A stretch of 64,000 bases of DNA, taken from positions 109,014 to 173,013 of the forward strand of contig NZ_BDBS01000003.1 of the NCBI RefSeq assembly GCF_001613105.1, read 5' to 3'. The notes beneath the pieces are model-generated. The model had not been told where the DNA came from. It searched no databases and saw only the letters and a list, made by a program, of their open reading frames with translations. Numbering within the stretch: position 1 is the first letter of the stretch; each line of letters starts with the position of its first letter. Shown piece after piece: positions 41,506-48,718 of the stretch. This DNA comes from Nocardia pseudobrasiliensis NBRC 108224 (GTDB lineage Bacteria > Actinomycetota > Actinomycetes > Mycobacteriales > Mycobacteriaceae). The position numbers and the translations under genes are program-made.

Positions 41506-42642
41506 TTGTCCATCGTCTCCCCTCGACTGCGTCGACGCACCGCGGTCCTCCTTGCCACCTGCGCCCTCGCCGCTTTCGCGACCTCCGGTGCGGCACTGGC
41601 GAATCCATCGATTCCCGGATCCACCAGCGGGCCCGACGGCCCGATCTGGCTGCCGAACTACGGCACCGGATCGGTACTGCGGATCGACCCCGGCACCCTG
41701 TCGGTTCAGCAGGAGGTGCTCGACGTCGGCGATCACCCCATGGTGATCAAGGCATTGCCGGACCGATCGCGCATGTTCGTCGGCAACTTCGGTCCGGCGA
41801 ATCCGTTCACCTGGAACGTCTCGGTGATCGATATGCCCAGCGGCCATCTCGTCACCCGGATTCCGACGCTGGGCGCTCCCTATGCGACCATCACCCTCTC
41901 GCAGGACGCGCGGTATCTGTTCGTGCCGACCGCGCTGTCGCTGGTTCAGGTCATCGACACCCGGACCCTCGCGGTGGTGCGGACCATACCGGTTCTGTTG
42001 CCGCCCAATCCCGCTCATATCGAGGTCTCCCCCGACGGCGCGACGATCTATGTGTTGTCGGGCAGCGGGATCCTGACGAAATACGACGCCTATTCCGGCG
42101 CGGTCCAGGGGACGCCGCTGTTCGTCAACGGAGCCGCACCCGGCTGGGGCGCGCTGTCCGCGGACGGGCGCACCCTCTACGCGGTCAACTTCTGGTCCGG
42201 CGTCACGATCGTCGACCTCGCCGCCTGGACGGTACGCAGGACCGTCCTCATGGATCTGTGGGCCGAACCGATTTCGGCGACGCTCACCCCCGACGGGGAC
42301 CGACTGTGGGTGTGCGACTACAACTCCGACGAGGTGGTCATTCTCGACGCGCACACCGGCGCGGAGCTGAACCGTTTCCACACCGACGGCGCGGCCGTCT
42401 ACGCCGGATTCTCCGCCGACGGGCACACCGCCTACGTATCGACGGTGTCCGACGGCGCGCCACTGGTCTACTTCAGTCCGCTGGCGGGGTGGTACCACTC
42501 CAAACAGCAGGTCTGGGATCCGTTCATGGCCAACCTGGCCAATCTGGACACCTCGGTCGTCGCCTACGACACCACCACGTTCGAACGAACGCACTCGTAT
42601 ACGACCAGGGGCGCGTTCGTGGCGGGCGTCTACCCCGGATAG
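41506..42642 (+). CDS. Secreted YncE-like beta-propeller protein 2
   Basis: A 378-residue paralogue of the preceding propeller. The signal peptide runs LLATCALAAFATSGAALANP. Blade repeats include SVLRIDPGTLSVQQEVLDVG, LVQVIDTRTLAVVRTIP and EVVILDAHTGAELNRFHTDG. It starts with TTG at 41506. The two proteins differ in most positions, so the duplication is old. A role as a binding or scaffold partner of the lipoxygenase is inferred from the operon only. Confidence 0.78.
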   Translation: MSIVSPRLRRRTAVLLATCALAAFATSGAALANPSIPGSTSGPDGPIWLPNYGTGSVLRIDPGTLSVQQEVLDVGDHPMVIKALPDRSRMFVGNFGPANPFTWNVSVIDMPSGHLVTRIPTLGAPYATITLSQDARYLFVPTALSLVQVIDTRTLAVVRTIPVLLPPNPAHIEVSPDGATIYVLSGSGILTKYDAYSGAVQGTPLFVNGAAPGWGALSADGRTLYAVNFWSGVTIVDLAAWTVRRTVLMDLWAEPISATLTPDGDRLWVCDYNSDEVVILDAHTGAELNRFHTDGAAVYAGFSADGHTAYVSTVSDGAPLVYFSPLAGWYHSKQQVWDPFMANLANLDTSVVAYDTTTFERTHSYTTRGAFVAGVYPG

Positions 42643-42693
42643 CCTGGCAGCACTCGCCGGGCCGCCGGTCACCGGTTGTACGCGAGACGACTT

Positions 42694-42708
42694 GTAGGGT
42701 TTGCCTAC
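42694..42708. promoter_or_regulatory. Inverted repeat GTAGG-N5-CCTAC
   Basis: GTAGG (42694-42698) and CCTAC (42704-42708) flank GTTTG, 30 bases before the ATG of the frameshifted gene at 42739. It resembles an operator for a small dimeric regulator. No regulator gene lies nearby. Confidence 0.35.
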
Positions 42709-42738
42709 CAACGGGACATATACGCGGAGGTGGACCTC

Positions 42739-43201
42739 ATGACCTATGCCGTGGACTTCGAAACCGTATCGACCGTCGGCCTGGAATCCTCGCCGGTCGC
42801 GGAGGCGCTCGCCGGTCTGCGGGCGAACGAGGCGCGATACTTCAAGAACAAGTACGACCACGTCTTCACGGTGGAGCCCGCGAGCAAGGCGAAATCCACC
42901 ATCGACTGGGTGCACCTCGATCCTCGAGGAGGAACGCGGCATCGTCATCACGTCCCGACCGCTCGAGGCCACGGCCTTCCAGGTCGAGGACATTCGAATC
43001 GCCTATGTGTTCTACGAGAACGGTTTGTCGATCAACGTGATGTACACCGTCGACGACGCGAAGAAGCGAGCGGTCGGCTTCAAACTCTCCGAGGGCATGG
43101 AGGTCCCCGCGGAACTGGCCACCTTCAAATTCGCCAGGCAGAAGTCGAAACTGGCCGGAACCATCCGCGGCTCGTACTTCGTCATCAAGAACGAGTACTG
43201 A
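42739..43201 (+). pseudogene. Unknown conserved-looking protein, single-base frameshift
   Basis: A gene of about 153 residues broken by one extra base. The first frame starts at an ATG with GGAGG seven bases upstream and reads MTYAVDFETVSTVGLESSPV up to KSTIDWV. Dropping one base near 42913 continues as TSILEEERGIVITSRPLEAT and on to FKFARQKSKLAG and YFVIKNEY. The spacing is exactly one base over a multiple of three. No domain was recognised; the second half looks like an all-beta domain. A sequencing error would also explain it, in which case the gene is intact. Confidence 0.62.
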
Positions 43202-43207
43202 GCCACA

Positions 43208-43630
43208 TCAGCGCGGCCGAGACGGGGTCCACCCGACGATCTCGAACAGCATCCCGGCGATCGCGGCCGTCTGGGTGAGATACACCCCCGTGGAATCACC
43301 CCATTCCGTCATCACCTGTCGCGCGATCCCGGCCACGAGGAAGACGGCGAGAACAATCAGGGCACCGATCCGCTTGTTCGTCCACCGTTTCCACGGACCG
43401 TCCGACACCGAGGGCGGCTGCATGAGCGTCACGAAGTACCACAGGCACGCGACAATGGCCGTCAGGGCGAACAGCCGTTCCGCTGTCCGATCACCCCAGT
43501 CATGGCTGACCACCACCCTGGCCAGTGCGCTCGCGTACAGTCCGACAACGACAACCGCACCGATCATCCTGAACTTCAACCATCGTCGGCGCTGCCCATC
43601 GGCCACGACCGCCCCCCTGTGCGCATCCAC
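43208..43630 (-). CDS. Hypothetical membrane protein (four helices)
   Basis: A 140-residue protein with four hydrophobic segments: MIGAVVVVGLYASALARVVV, LFALTAIVACLWYFVTLM, IGALIVLAVFLVAGIARQV and the weaker TAAIAGMLFEIVGW. The short loops are rich in Trp, Arg and Asp. No family was recognised. It converges on the frameshifted gene. The ATG at 43630 or the internal ATG about 60 bases downstream could be used. Confidence 0.6.
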   Translation of the reverse strand: MDAHRGAVVADGQRRRWLKFRMIGAVVVVGLYASALARVVVSHDWGDRTAERLFALTAIVACLWYFVTLMQPPSVSDGPWKRWTNKRIGALIVLAVFLVAGIARQVMTEWGDSTGVYLTQTAAIAGMLFEIVGWTPSRPR

Positions 43631-43799
43631 AGCGCGAGCCTACCGCGCGGCGAGATCGACTGCGGCGCAGATTATCCGGTACTCGCATGAGAAGGGCTTA
43701 CCTGTCGGATCGAGTGCTGCTGCCCTAGGCCCGCGCGTTATGGGAAGGGCTTGCCGCCGCCCCTGTCGGCTTCTACCCGGGTCGTGTCAGCGTGGTGGT

Positions 43800-44051
43800 C
43801 TCGCCGGAATCGGCGATGTGCCCGTTCGGGAATGGCCCAGCGCCACAGCGCACGTCTCGGTACAGACAGCCCCAGACCAACGCCGACGAGGGCTGGCCCG
43901 AATCGTCGCCACCGCAGCCGTGAAACACGCACTCGCCCAAGGCTTCATCCCGCAATGGCGAGCCCGCACCGGCGCGTCCGAATCCGTCGCCCGCGCCCTC
44001 GGCTTCCACGAACTGGGCTCACAGTTGAGCGTCGAGGTGGGATCGGACTGA
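43800..44051 (+). pseudogene. GNAT acetyltransferase C-terminal fragment
   Basis: About 75 residues of a GNAT fold without its N-terminal half. TAHVSVQTAPDQRRRGLARI is the acetyl-CoA-binding motif A (Q/RxxGxG/A type). ATAAVKHALAQGFIPQWRAR and SVARALGFHELGSQLSVEV form motif B and the C-terminal strands. No N-terminal strands or proper start are found upstream. It is probably a truncated gene; the left breakpoint lies near 43800. Confidence 0.58.
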
Positions 44052-46169
44052 TCAGAGTCCGAGCGAGCGGCGCAGGAAGTCCAGTTGCAGGCGCAGGAGG
44101 TTTTCCGCGACCGATTCCTGTGGCGTCATATGCGTGACGCCGGACAGGGGCAGGACCTCGTGTGGTCGACCGGCGGCGAGCAGGGCCGAGGACAGGCGCA
44201 GGGAGTGGGCGACCACCACATTGTCGTCGGCGAAGCCGTGGATGATCATCATGGGGCGATGCGGCTCGGCCGCGTCGACCAATCCCGCGTCGTCGATCAG
44301 TGAGTTGCGGCGGTAGACATCCGGTTGCTCACCCGGGTGGCCGATGTAGCGCTCCTGATAGTGGGTGTCGTAGAGGCGCAGGTCGGTGACCGGTGCGCCG
44401 ACCACGGCCGCATGGAACACATCCGGGCGGCGCAGCGCTCCGAGTGCGGCCAGATAGCCGCCGAACGACCAGCCGCGGATGGCGACCCGGTCCAGATCGA
44501 GGGGAAACTCGCCCGCGAGCCCCTGCAGCGCGTCCACCTGATCCTGCAGGACGATCGCCGCAAGATCGTCGCGAATCTCCTTCTCCCAGAGCGGGGAACG
44601 CCCCGGGGTGCCGCGACCGTCGGCGACCACGACCGCGAAACCCTGATCGGCGAACCACTGCGAGGTGAGATGCGGATTCCACGCGGCGAGCACTCGCTGG
44701 CCGTGCGGACCGCCGTAGGGATCCACGAGAACGGGCAGCGGTGATTCGCCGTCATAATCAGTGGGAAGCAGGACCGCGCACGGGATGCGTCGTGCGCCGC
44801 TCTCGGTGAGGGTCACATTGGGCGACAAGGCGGGATCTTCCGCATACGAGGCGATCGTCGCCACCGGCGCTCCGTCGCGAAGCACCCGCACCTGTGTGCC
44901 CGGCCCCTCGAGCGTGGCGGAGGTCAGCACGGTGACATCGCCGGCGCGCACCGCCGAATGCACCCCGCGCCCACGCGAAATACGTTCCACGCCAGCTTGA
45001 TCGACGCGATAGACGTGCACCTCGCCGGTCTCGGGGGCATCGGCTTCGCTCCCGGCCGACGCGGTGACCAGCACATCGTCGCGACCGGCGTGCAGCACCG
45101 ACCGCAGGTGCAACCGCGAATCCGTCAACGTCCGGTCACCGACCACGAGCACCCGCGCATCACCCTCGTCGGCGATCCGCACGAGATCTCCCAACGGGTT
45201 CCAACACGGCGCCCCCGGAAACAGATCGAGCCAAACCGGATCCTGCTCCGCGTGCACGATCCGGGTCTCCCCGGTCTCCGGCGACGCCGCCAAGATCAAC
45301 TGACTGCGCTGATCGCGTGCCTGTACCAGCAGCAGCGGCGCGCCCGCCTTCGACCAATGCACCTGCGCCAGATACGGATAGCGCGCCCGATCCCAGCGCA
45401 CCTCGGTGCGTGTCCCGTCCAGTCCGATCGCGAACAGCCCGACGTCCGCGTTGTCGGTGCCCGCCGCCGGATAGGCGACCCGCTGCGGTTCGCGCTCGGG
45501 CCGGGCCGGGTCCGAGATCCACCAGCGCCGAACCGGCGTATCGTCCACGCGCGCGACCAGCAGCCGCTGCGAGTCCGGCGACCACCAGAAGCCCCGGGAA
45601 CGACCCATCTCCTCGGCCGCGATGAACTCGGCCAGCCCATAGCCGACTTCGGCCGACTCCGGTTCGGCGAGCGCCCGCTCGTCCTTGCCCTCGGCGCTCA
45701 CGACCCACAGCGCGCCGTGCGCGACATAGGCGATATGCCGACCGTCCGGGGCCGGACGCGGATCGATCACCGGCCCGGCGGCCGGAAGCTCACGGGCCGC
45801 ACCCGTCGCCAACTCGGTCACGAACAACCGCCCGGACAGGGCGAACGCCGCCAATTCCACGGCGTCGTCGGTGGCATATCCCACGATGCCCGCACTGCCC
45901 TCGCGGCTGCGCTCGCGCCGCGCGCGCTCCTCCGGCGGCAGATCCTCGGCCTCGCCGCCCAGCAGCACCCGCGGATCGGCCGCCACCCGCTCCTCGCCTC
46001 GCGCCACATCGAGAACCCACACGGAATTCGCATTGTCCGTACCGGAGGTGGAACGCAGGAACACCACCCGCGCACCATCTGGCGCCACAGTGAAGGCCCG
46101 CGGCGCACCGAGCGTGAACCGCTGGGTGCGCGCACTACGGCGAGGGAAGGAGTCCGGCGTCGTCGACAT
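44052..46169 (-). CDS. S9 family peptidase (dipeptidyl-peptidase IV type)
   Basis: A 705-residue serine peptidase. The N-terminal propeller (to about residue 450) has the paired-Glu region AEFIAAEEMGRSRGFWWSPD, which in DPP-IV binds the substrate amino terminus. The catalytic domain has the nucleophile in IRGWSFGGYLAAL, the Asp in HGFADDNV and the His in SGVTHMTP. No signal peptide is visible, so it acts in the cytoplasm on short peptides, removing N-terminal dipeptides. Start chosen at 46169, where the homologous N-terminus begins. Confidence 0.9.
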   Translation of the reverse strand: MSTTPDSFPRRSARTQRFTLGAPRAFTVAPDGARVVFLRSTSGTDNANSVWVLDVARGEERVAADPRVLLGGEAEDLPPEERARRERSREGSAGIVGYATDDAVELAAFALSGRLFVTELATGAARELPAAGPVIDPRPAPDGRHIAYVAHGALWVVSAEGKDERALAEPESAEVGYGLAEFIAAEEMGRSRGFWWSPDSQRLLVARVDDTPVRRWWISDPARPEREPQRVAYPAAGTDNADVGLFAIGLDGTRTEVRWDRARYPYLAQVHWSKAGAPLLLVQARDQRSQLILAASPETGETRIVHAEQDPVWLDLFPGAPCWNPLGDLVRIADEGDARVLVVGDRTLTDSRLHLRSVLHAGRDDVLVTASAGSEADAPETGEVHVYRVDQAGVERISRGRGVHSAVRAGDVTVLTSATLEGPGTQVRVLRDGAPVATIASYAEDPALSPNVTLTESGARRIPCAVLLPTDYDGESPLPVLVDPYGGPHGQRVLAAWNPHLTSQWFADQGFAVVVADGRGTPGRSPLWEKEIRDDLAAIVLQDQVDALQGLAGEFPLDLDRVAIRGWSFGGYLAALGALRRPDVFHAAVVGAPVTDLRLYDTHYQERYIGHPGEQPDVYRRNSLIDDAGLVDAAEPHRPMMIIHGFADDNVVVAHSLRLSSALLAAGRPHEVLPLSGVTHMTPQESVAENLLRLQLDFLRRSLGL

Positions 46170-46278
46170 TCCCCCGACCTTACCGGCCGTCCCCGATATC
46201 GTTCCAACCACGCGGGACTCGCTCTGCCGGTAGGTGTTTCGACTCCCACACAACCTCGGCGACGAATATTGTCAACCG

Positions 46279-46540
46279 ATGCGCGATCCCTACCACGACA
46301 ACGCCGCGCCACCCGTCGTGGGGTCTGCGATTCGCCGAAGCCTACGAGGCGGCCGGTGGGGTACTGGCCTCGGCAGCGAACGACCGGCTCTACTGGCAGG
46401 TGCGAGACGCGCTGGCATTCGCGGGTGAGGTGGCCGAGGTGACACGGCCCTGGCGGGCGGCCGGGCGGACAGAGCTGACGACGCGGGTCGTGGAGCAGCG
46501 GCTCGACGCCTACCTCACCATTCTCATGCGTCGCGCATGA
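46279..46540 (+). pseudogene. Phosphotransferase (APH-like) C-terminal fragment
   Basis: An ATG at 46279 opens MRDPYHDNAAPPVV in one frame. The coding sense then moves to another frame reading LRFAEAYEAAGGVLASAAND, then LYWQVRDALAFAGEVAEVT and a C-terminal LDAYLTILMRRA. This is the terminal helical part of an aminoglycoside-phosphotransferase-like protein. The kinase core is missing, and the frame change makes it non-functional. It is divergent from the S9 peptidase gene. Confidence 0.5.
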
Positions 46541-46569
46541 TACAGACCGCGCGGTTTTTATTTAGTGGT

Positions 46570-46863
46570 TCACGCGGTCAAATTGCCCTGTTGAGCGAGG
46601 GTGAAGCCGCCTTCGCCGTTGGCGTCGACCCCTGTGCCGAGGATCTTGTCGTCCAGGAAGGCCGCGGCCTGCTCGTCGAGGAAGATTCGCGAGCCCTCGG
46701 CGTTCATCACCCGGTCCCGCTCGGCCGGACCGTCGGTGACCGCGAGTTGCAGCGATCCGGCGCCGTCGGCGCTGGAGATTCGCAGCCCGGCGTCTACCGG
46801 CGCGCCCTCCCCGGAGGTGAGGGTGCGCACGGCCTCGATAGCGGTGGGAGTGAGGATCAACAT
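46570..46863 (-). CDS. HesB/IscA-like fold protein without cysteines
   Basis: A 97-residue protein of the HesB/IscA fold. MLILTPTAIEAVRTLTSGEG is the family N-terminus, GLRISSADGAGSLQLAVTDG the central strands, and GSRIFLDEQAAAFLDDKIL the C-terminal strand and helix. The three Cys that hold an iron-sulfur cluster in IscA are all absent, so it should not be a cluster carrier. Cys-free members are common in actinobacteria and their role is unknown. Confidence 0.8.
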   Translation of the reverse strand: MLILTPTAIEAVRTLTSGEGAPVDAGLRISSADGAGSLQLAVTDGPAERDRVMNAEGSRIFLDEQAAAFLDDKILGTGVDANGEGGFTLAQQGNLTA

Positions 46864-47009
46864 GGGTGTAGTTCCTTCCTGCCGTCGTTCTCGTACGGTT
46901 AACCATCAGCTACCCCGGCAAACCTGATCTCGGCTGTGAAGCTGGGATTAACCGATGTGAAGTAGGCGACCCGATCCGTAACGGATTCGTCGAAGCGGGC
47001 GACCAGTTT

Positions 47010-47040
47010 CGGTGAGGCAGGATCATCTGCTCACTCACCG
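47010..47040. promoter_or_regulatory. Inverted repeat upstream of the small Cys/His protein
   Basis: CGGTGAG (47010-47016) pairs with CTCACCG (47034-47040) across 17 bases, ending 13 bases before the GTG start. It could be an operator or a weak mRNA hairpin; no regulator is assigned. Confidence 0.35.
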
Positions 47041-47053
47041 AGGGAAAGACATC

Positions 47054-47362
47054 GTGGCGAACATCATCACCAGACTCGCACTGTCCCTGCGGAATTCCCG
47101 CGGCGCGACTGCCGAACCCGCCCGCCCCGCCGCACCCGCTGGATCCGGCCATCCCGCCACGGAACCGTTCCGGCGCATCGTGATCGACCGTACCGGCCAC
47201 CCGAACCAGGGCTGCCCCCACTGCCACGCCGGTGTCGATCACGTCTACGCCCAGTGCCCCGCCGCGCCGAACGTCTCGCCCCTCCGCGATCTGCCCGAGA
47301 TGCGACGAAACGACCGGCCCGGGCGTCACGACACCAAGGAGTTCTGCGCGATCCGGCCGTAG
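47054..47362 (+). CDS. Small Cys/His-containing hypothetical protein
   Basis: A 102-residue protein starting with GTG at 47054 (GAGGGAAAG upstream). The N-terminus VANIITRLALSLRNSRG is followed by a Pro/Ala linker and a possible zinc site, QGCPHCHAGVDHVYAQCP. The C-terminus is charged and ends EFCAIRP. No family was recognised. Its last 37 bases overlap the convergent monooxygenase gene. An inverted repeat, CGGTGAG/CTCACCG (47010-47040), lies just upstream and may be regulatory. Confidence 0.5.
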   Translation: MANIITRLALSLRNSRGATAEPARPAAPAGSGHPATEPFRRIVIDRTGHPNQGCPHCHAGVDHVYAQCPAAPNVSPLRDLPEMRRNDRPGRHDTKEFCAIRP

Positions 47363-48714
47363 TCGGGCGTCACGAACCGAGGCGGCGCGACCGCCAACTG
47401 CTTCACCGACCGCCGCAGCCGTCGACGGTAAGCCACATGGTCGACCTGCAACCAGTGCCGTTCGGAGCGATAGAAGGCGATGCCGCCGTTGAGCTTCGGC
47501 CCGAACACCGGATTCGCCTTGGCCGCACTGAATTTCGCCACCCGTCGCGGATCGGTGCGGGACAGATACAGGTACCTGGCCATGATCTGCGCTTGAAGGT
47601 CCATCAGAGGCCAGGTGCCGGTGGCGGTTTGGAAGTAGCCGATGAGGAACAGATTGTCGTAGTCGGGGTGGAAGGCGTGCAGGTGCAATCGCGGGATCGG
47701 GCCGTCCGGCCAGTTGAGGTACTCGCGGTCGATGAACGGGAACCGCGCCTGGTGATAACCGGTGGCGTAGACCACGACATCGATCCGCTCCAGCGAGCCG
47801 TCGGTGAAACGCACCCGGTCGCCACATAATTCGGCCACCTCCGGCTTCACACCGATATCGCCGTGCCCGAGGTGGTAGAGCAGCGTCGAGTTCATCACGA
47901 AATGCTCCTCGAGCAGTTTGTGCTCGGGGCGCGGCAGTCCGTAGCGCACCGGATCGCCCGCACTGTTCAACCGCAGCAGCGGTTTACCCATCGCCCGCAC
48001 CATCGGTCGCGGCATGCGGAATTTGAGCACCAGCTCGTAGTAGGCGTCGGTGGGAATGCCGAACATGTACTTCGGCCAGATGTAGTTGCCGCGCCGGACG
48101 CTCAGGAAGGTCTCGGCGGCGGATTGGCAACTCTCCGAGGCGATATCGCAGCCCGAGGTCCCCGCGCCCACAACCAGCACCCGCTTACCGCGCAGCATCT
48201 CCGGACCCCGGTAGTCGATCGCGTGCAGCTGCTGTCCGTGGAACACGCCCGGCAGCCGCGGACGCCGCGGCGACCAGTGGTGCCCATTGGCGATGACCAG
48301 CCCGCTGTAACGCCGTTCGGTCACACCCTCCGGTGTGCGCACCGCGACAACCCATTCCGGTCCCCCGTCGACCCGGCGAACCGATTCCACCGAACTGCCG
48401 AACTCGATATGCTCGCGAACCCCGAAATGATCCGCGTAGGACCGCAGATAGGACATGATGTGCCGCTGGCCGAGATAGGTCGGATACTCGCGCGGAATCG
48501 GAAAGTCGGTGTACTGGATGAACGGTTTCGAGGTGATGAGATGGACCGACGGATAGGCCCCGCTCGTCGGGCAATCCGCATTCCAGGTGCCGCCGACATC
48601 GCCCGCCCGTTCGATCACATCGACCGCGATACCGTATTCCAGCAGATTCTTCGCCGCCGTCAAACCCGCGGCTCCCGCGCCGATGACGCAATACCGATCG
48701 CTCCGATCCACCAT
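47326..48714 (-). CDS. Flavin-containing monooxygenase
   Basis: A 462-residue FAD/NADPH enzyme. YCVIGAGAAGLTAAKNLLEYG is the FAD-binding motif (residues 8-28) and GDVGGTWN follows. VFHGQQLHAIDY fits the FMO/Baeyer-Villiger fingerprint FxGxxxHxxxY. GKRVLVVGAGTSGCDIA is the NADPH site, and VVYATGYH the late FMO motif. It may hydroxylate or perform a Baeyer-Villiger oxidation. GGAAAGG sits eight bases before the ATG, four bases from the stop of the KR protein. It is the last gene of the PKS operon, so it probably modifies that product. Confidence 0.9.
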   Translation of the reverse strand: MVDRSDRYCVIGAGAAGLTAAKNLLEYGIAVDVIERAGDVGGTWNADCPTSGAYPSVHLITSKPFIQYTDFPIPREYPTYLGQRHIMSYLRSYADHFGVREHIEFGSSVESVRRVDGGPEWVVAVRTPEGVTERRYSGLVIANGHHWSPRRPRLPGVFHGQQLHAIDYRGPEMLRGKRVLVVGAGTSGCDIASESCQSAAETFLSVRRGNYIWPKYMFGIPTDAYYELVLKFRMPRPMVRAMGKPLLRLNSAGDPVRYGLPRPEHKLLEEHFVMNSTLLYHLGHGDIGVKPEVAELCGDRVRFTDGSLERIDVVVYATGYHQARFPFIDREYLNWPDGPIPRLHLHAFHPDYDNLFLIGYFQTATGTWPLMDLQAQIMARYLYLSRTDPRRVAKFSAAKANPVFGPKLNGGIAFYRSERHWLQVDHVAYRRRLRRSVKQLAVAPPRFVTPDYGRIAQNSLVS

Positions 48715-48718
48715 CGAA

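Noticed and set aside
38384..41608. 1,074-codon open frame on the minus strand
   Set aside because: It is the antisense shadow of the lipoxygenase and propeller genes. It is rich in Arg/Gly/His with no domain, as expected opposite GC-biased coding sequence.
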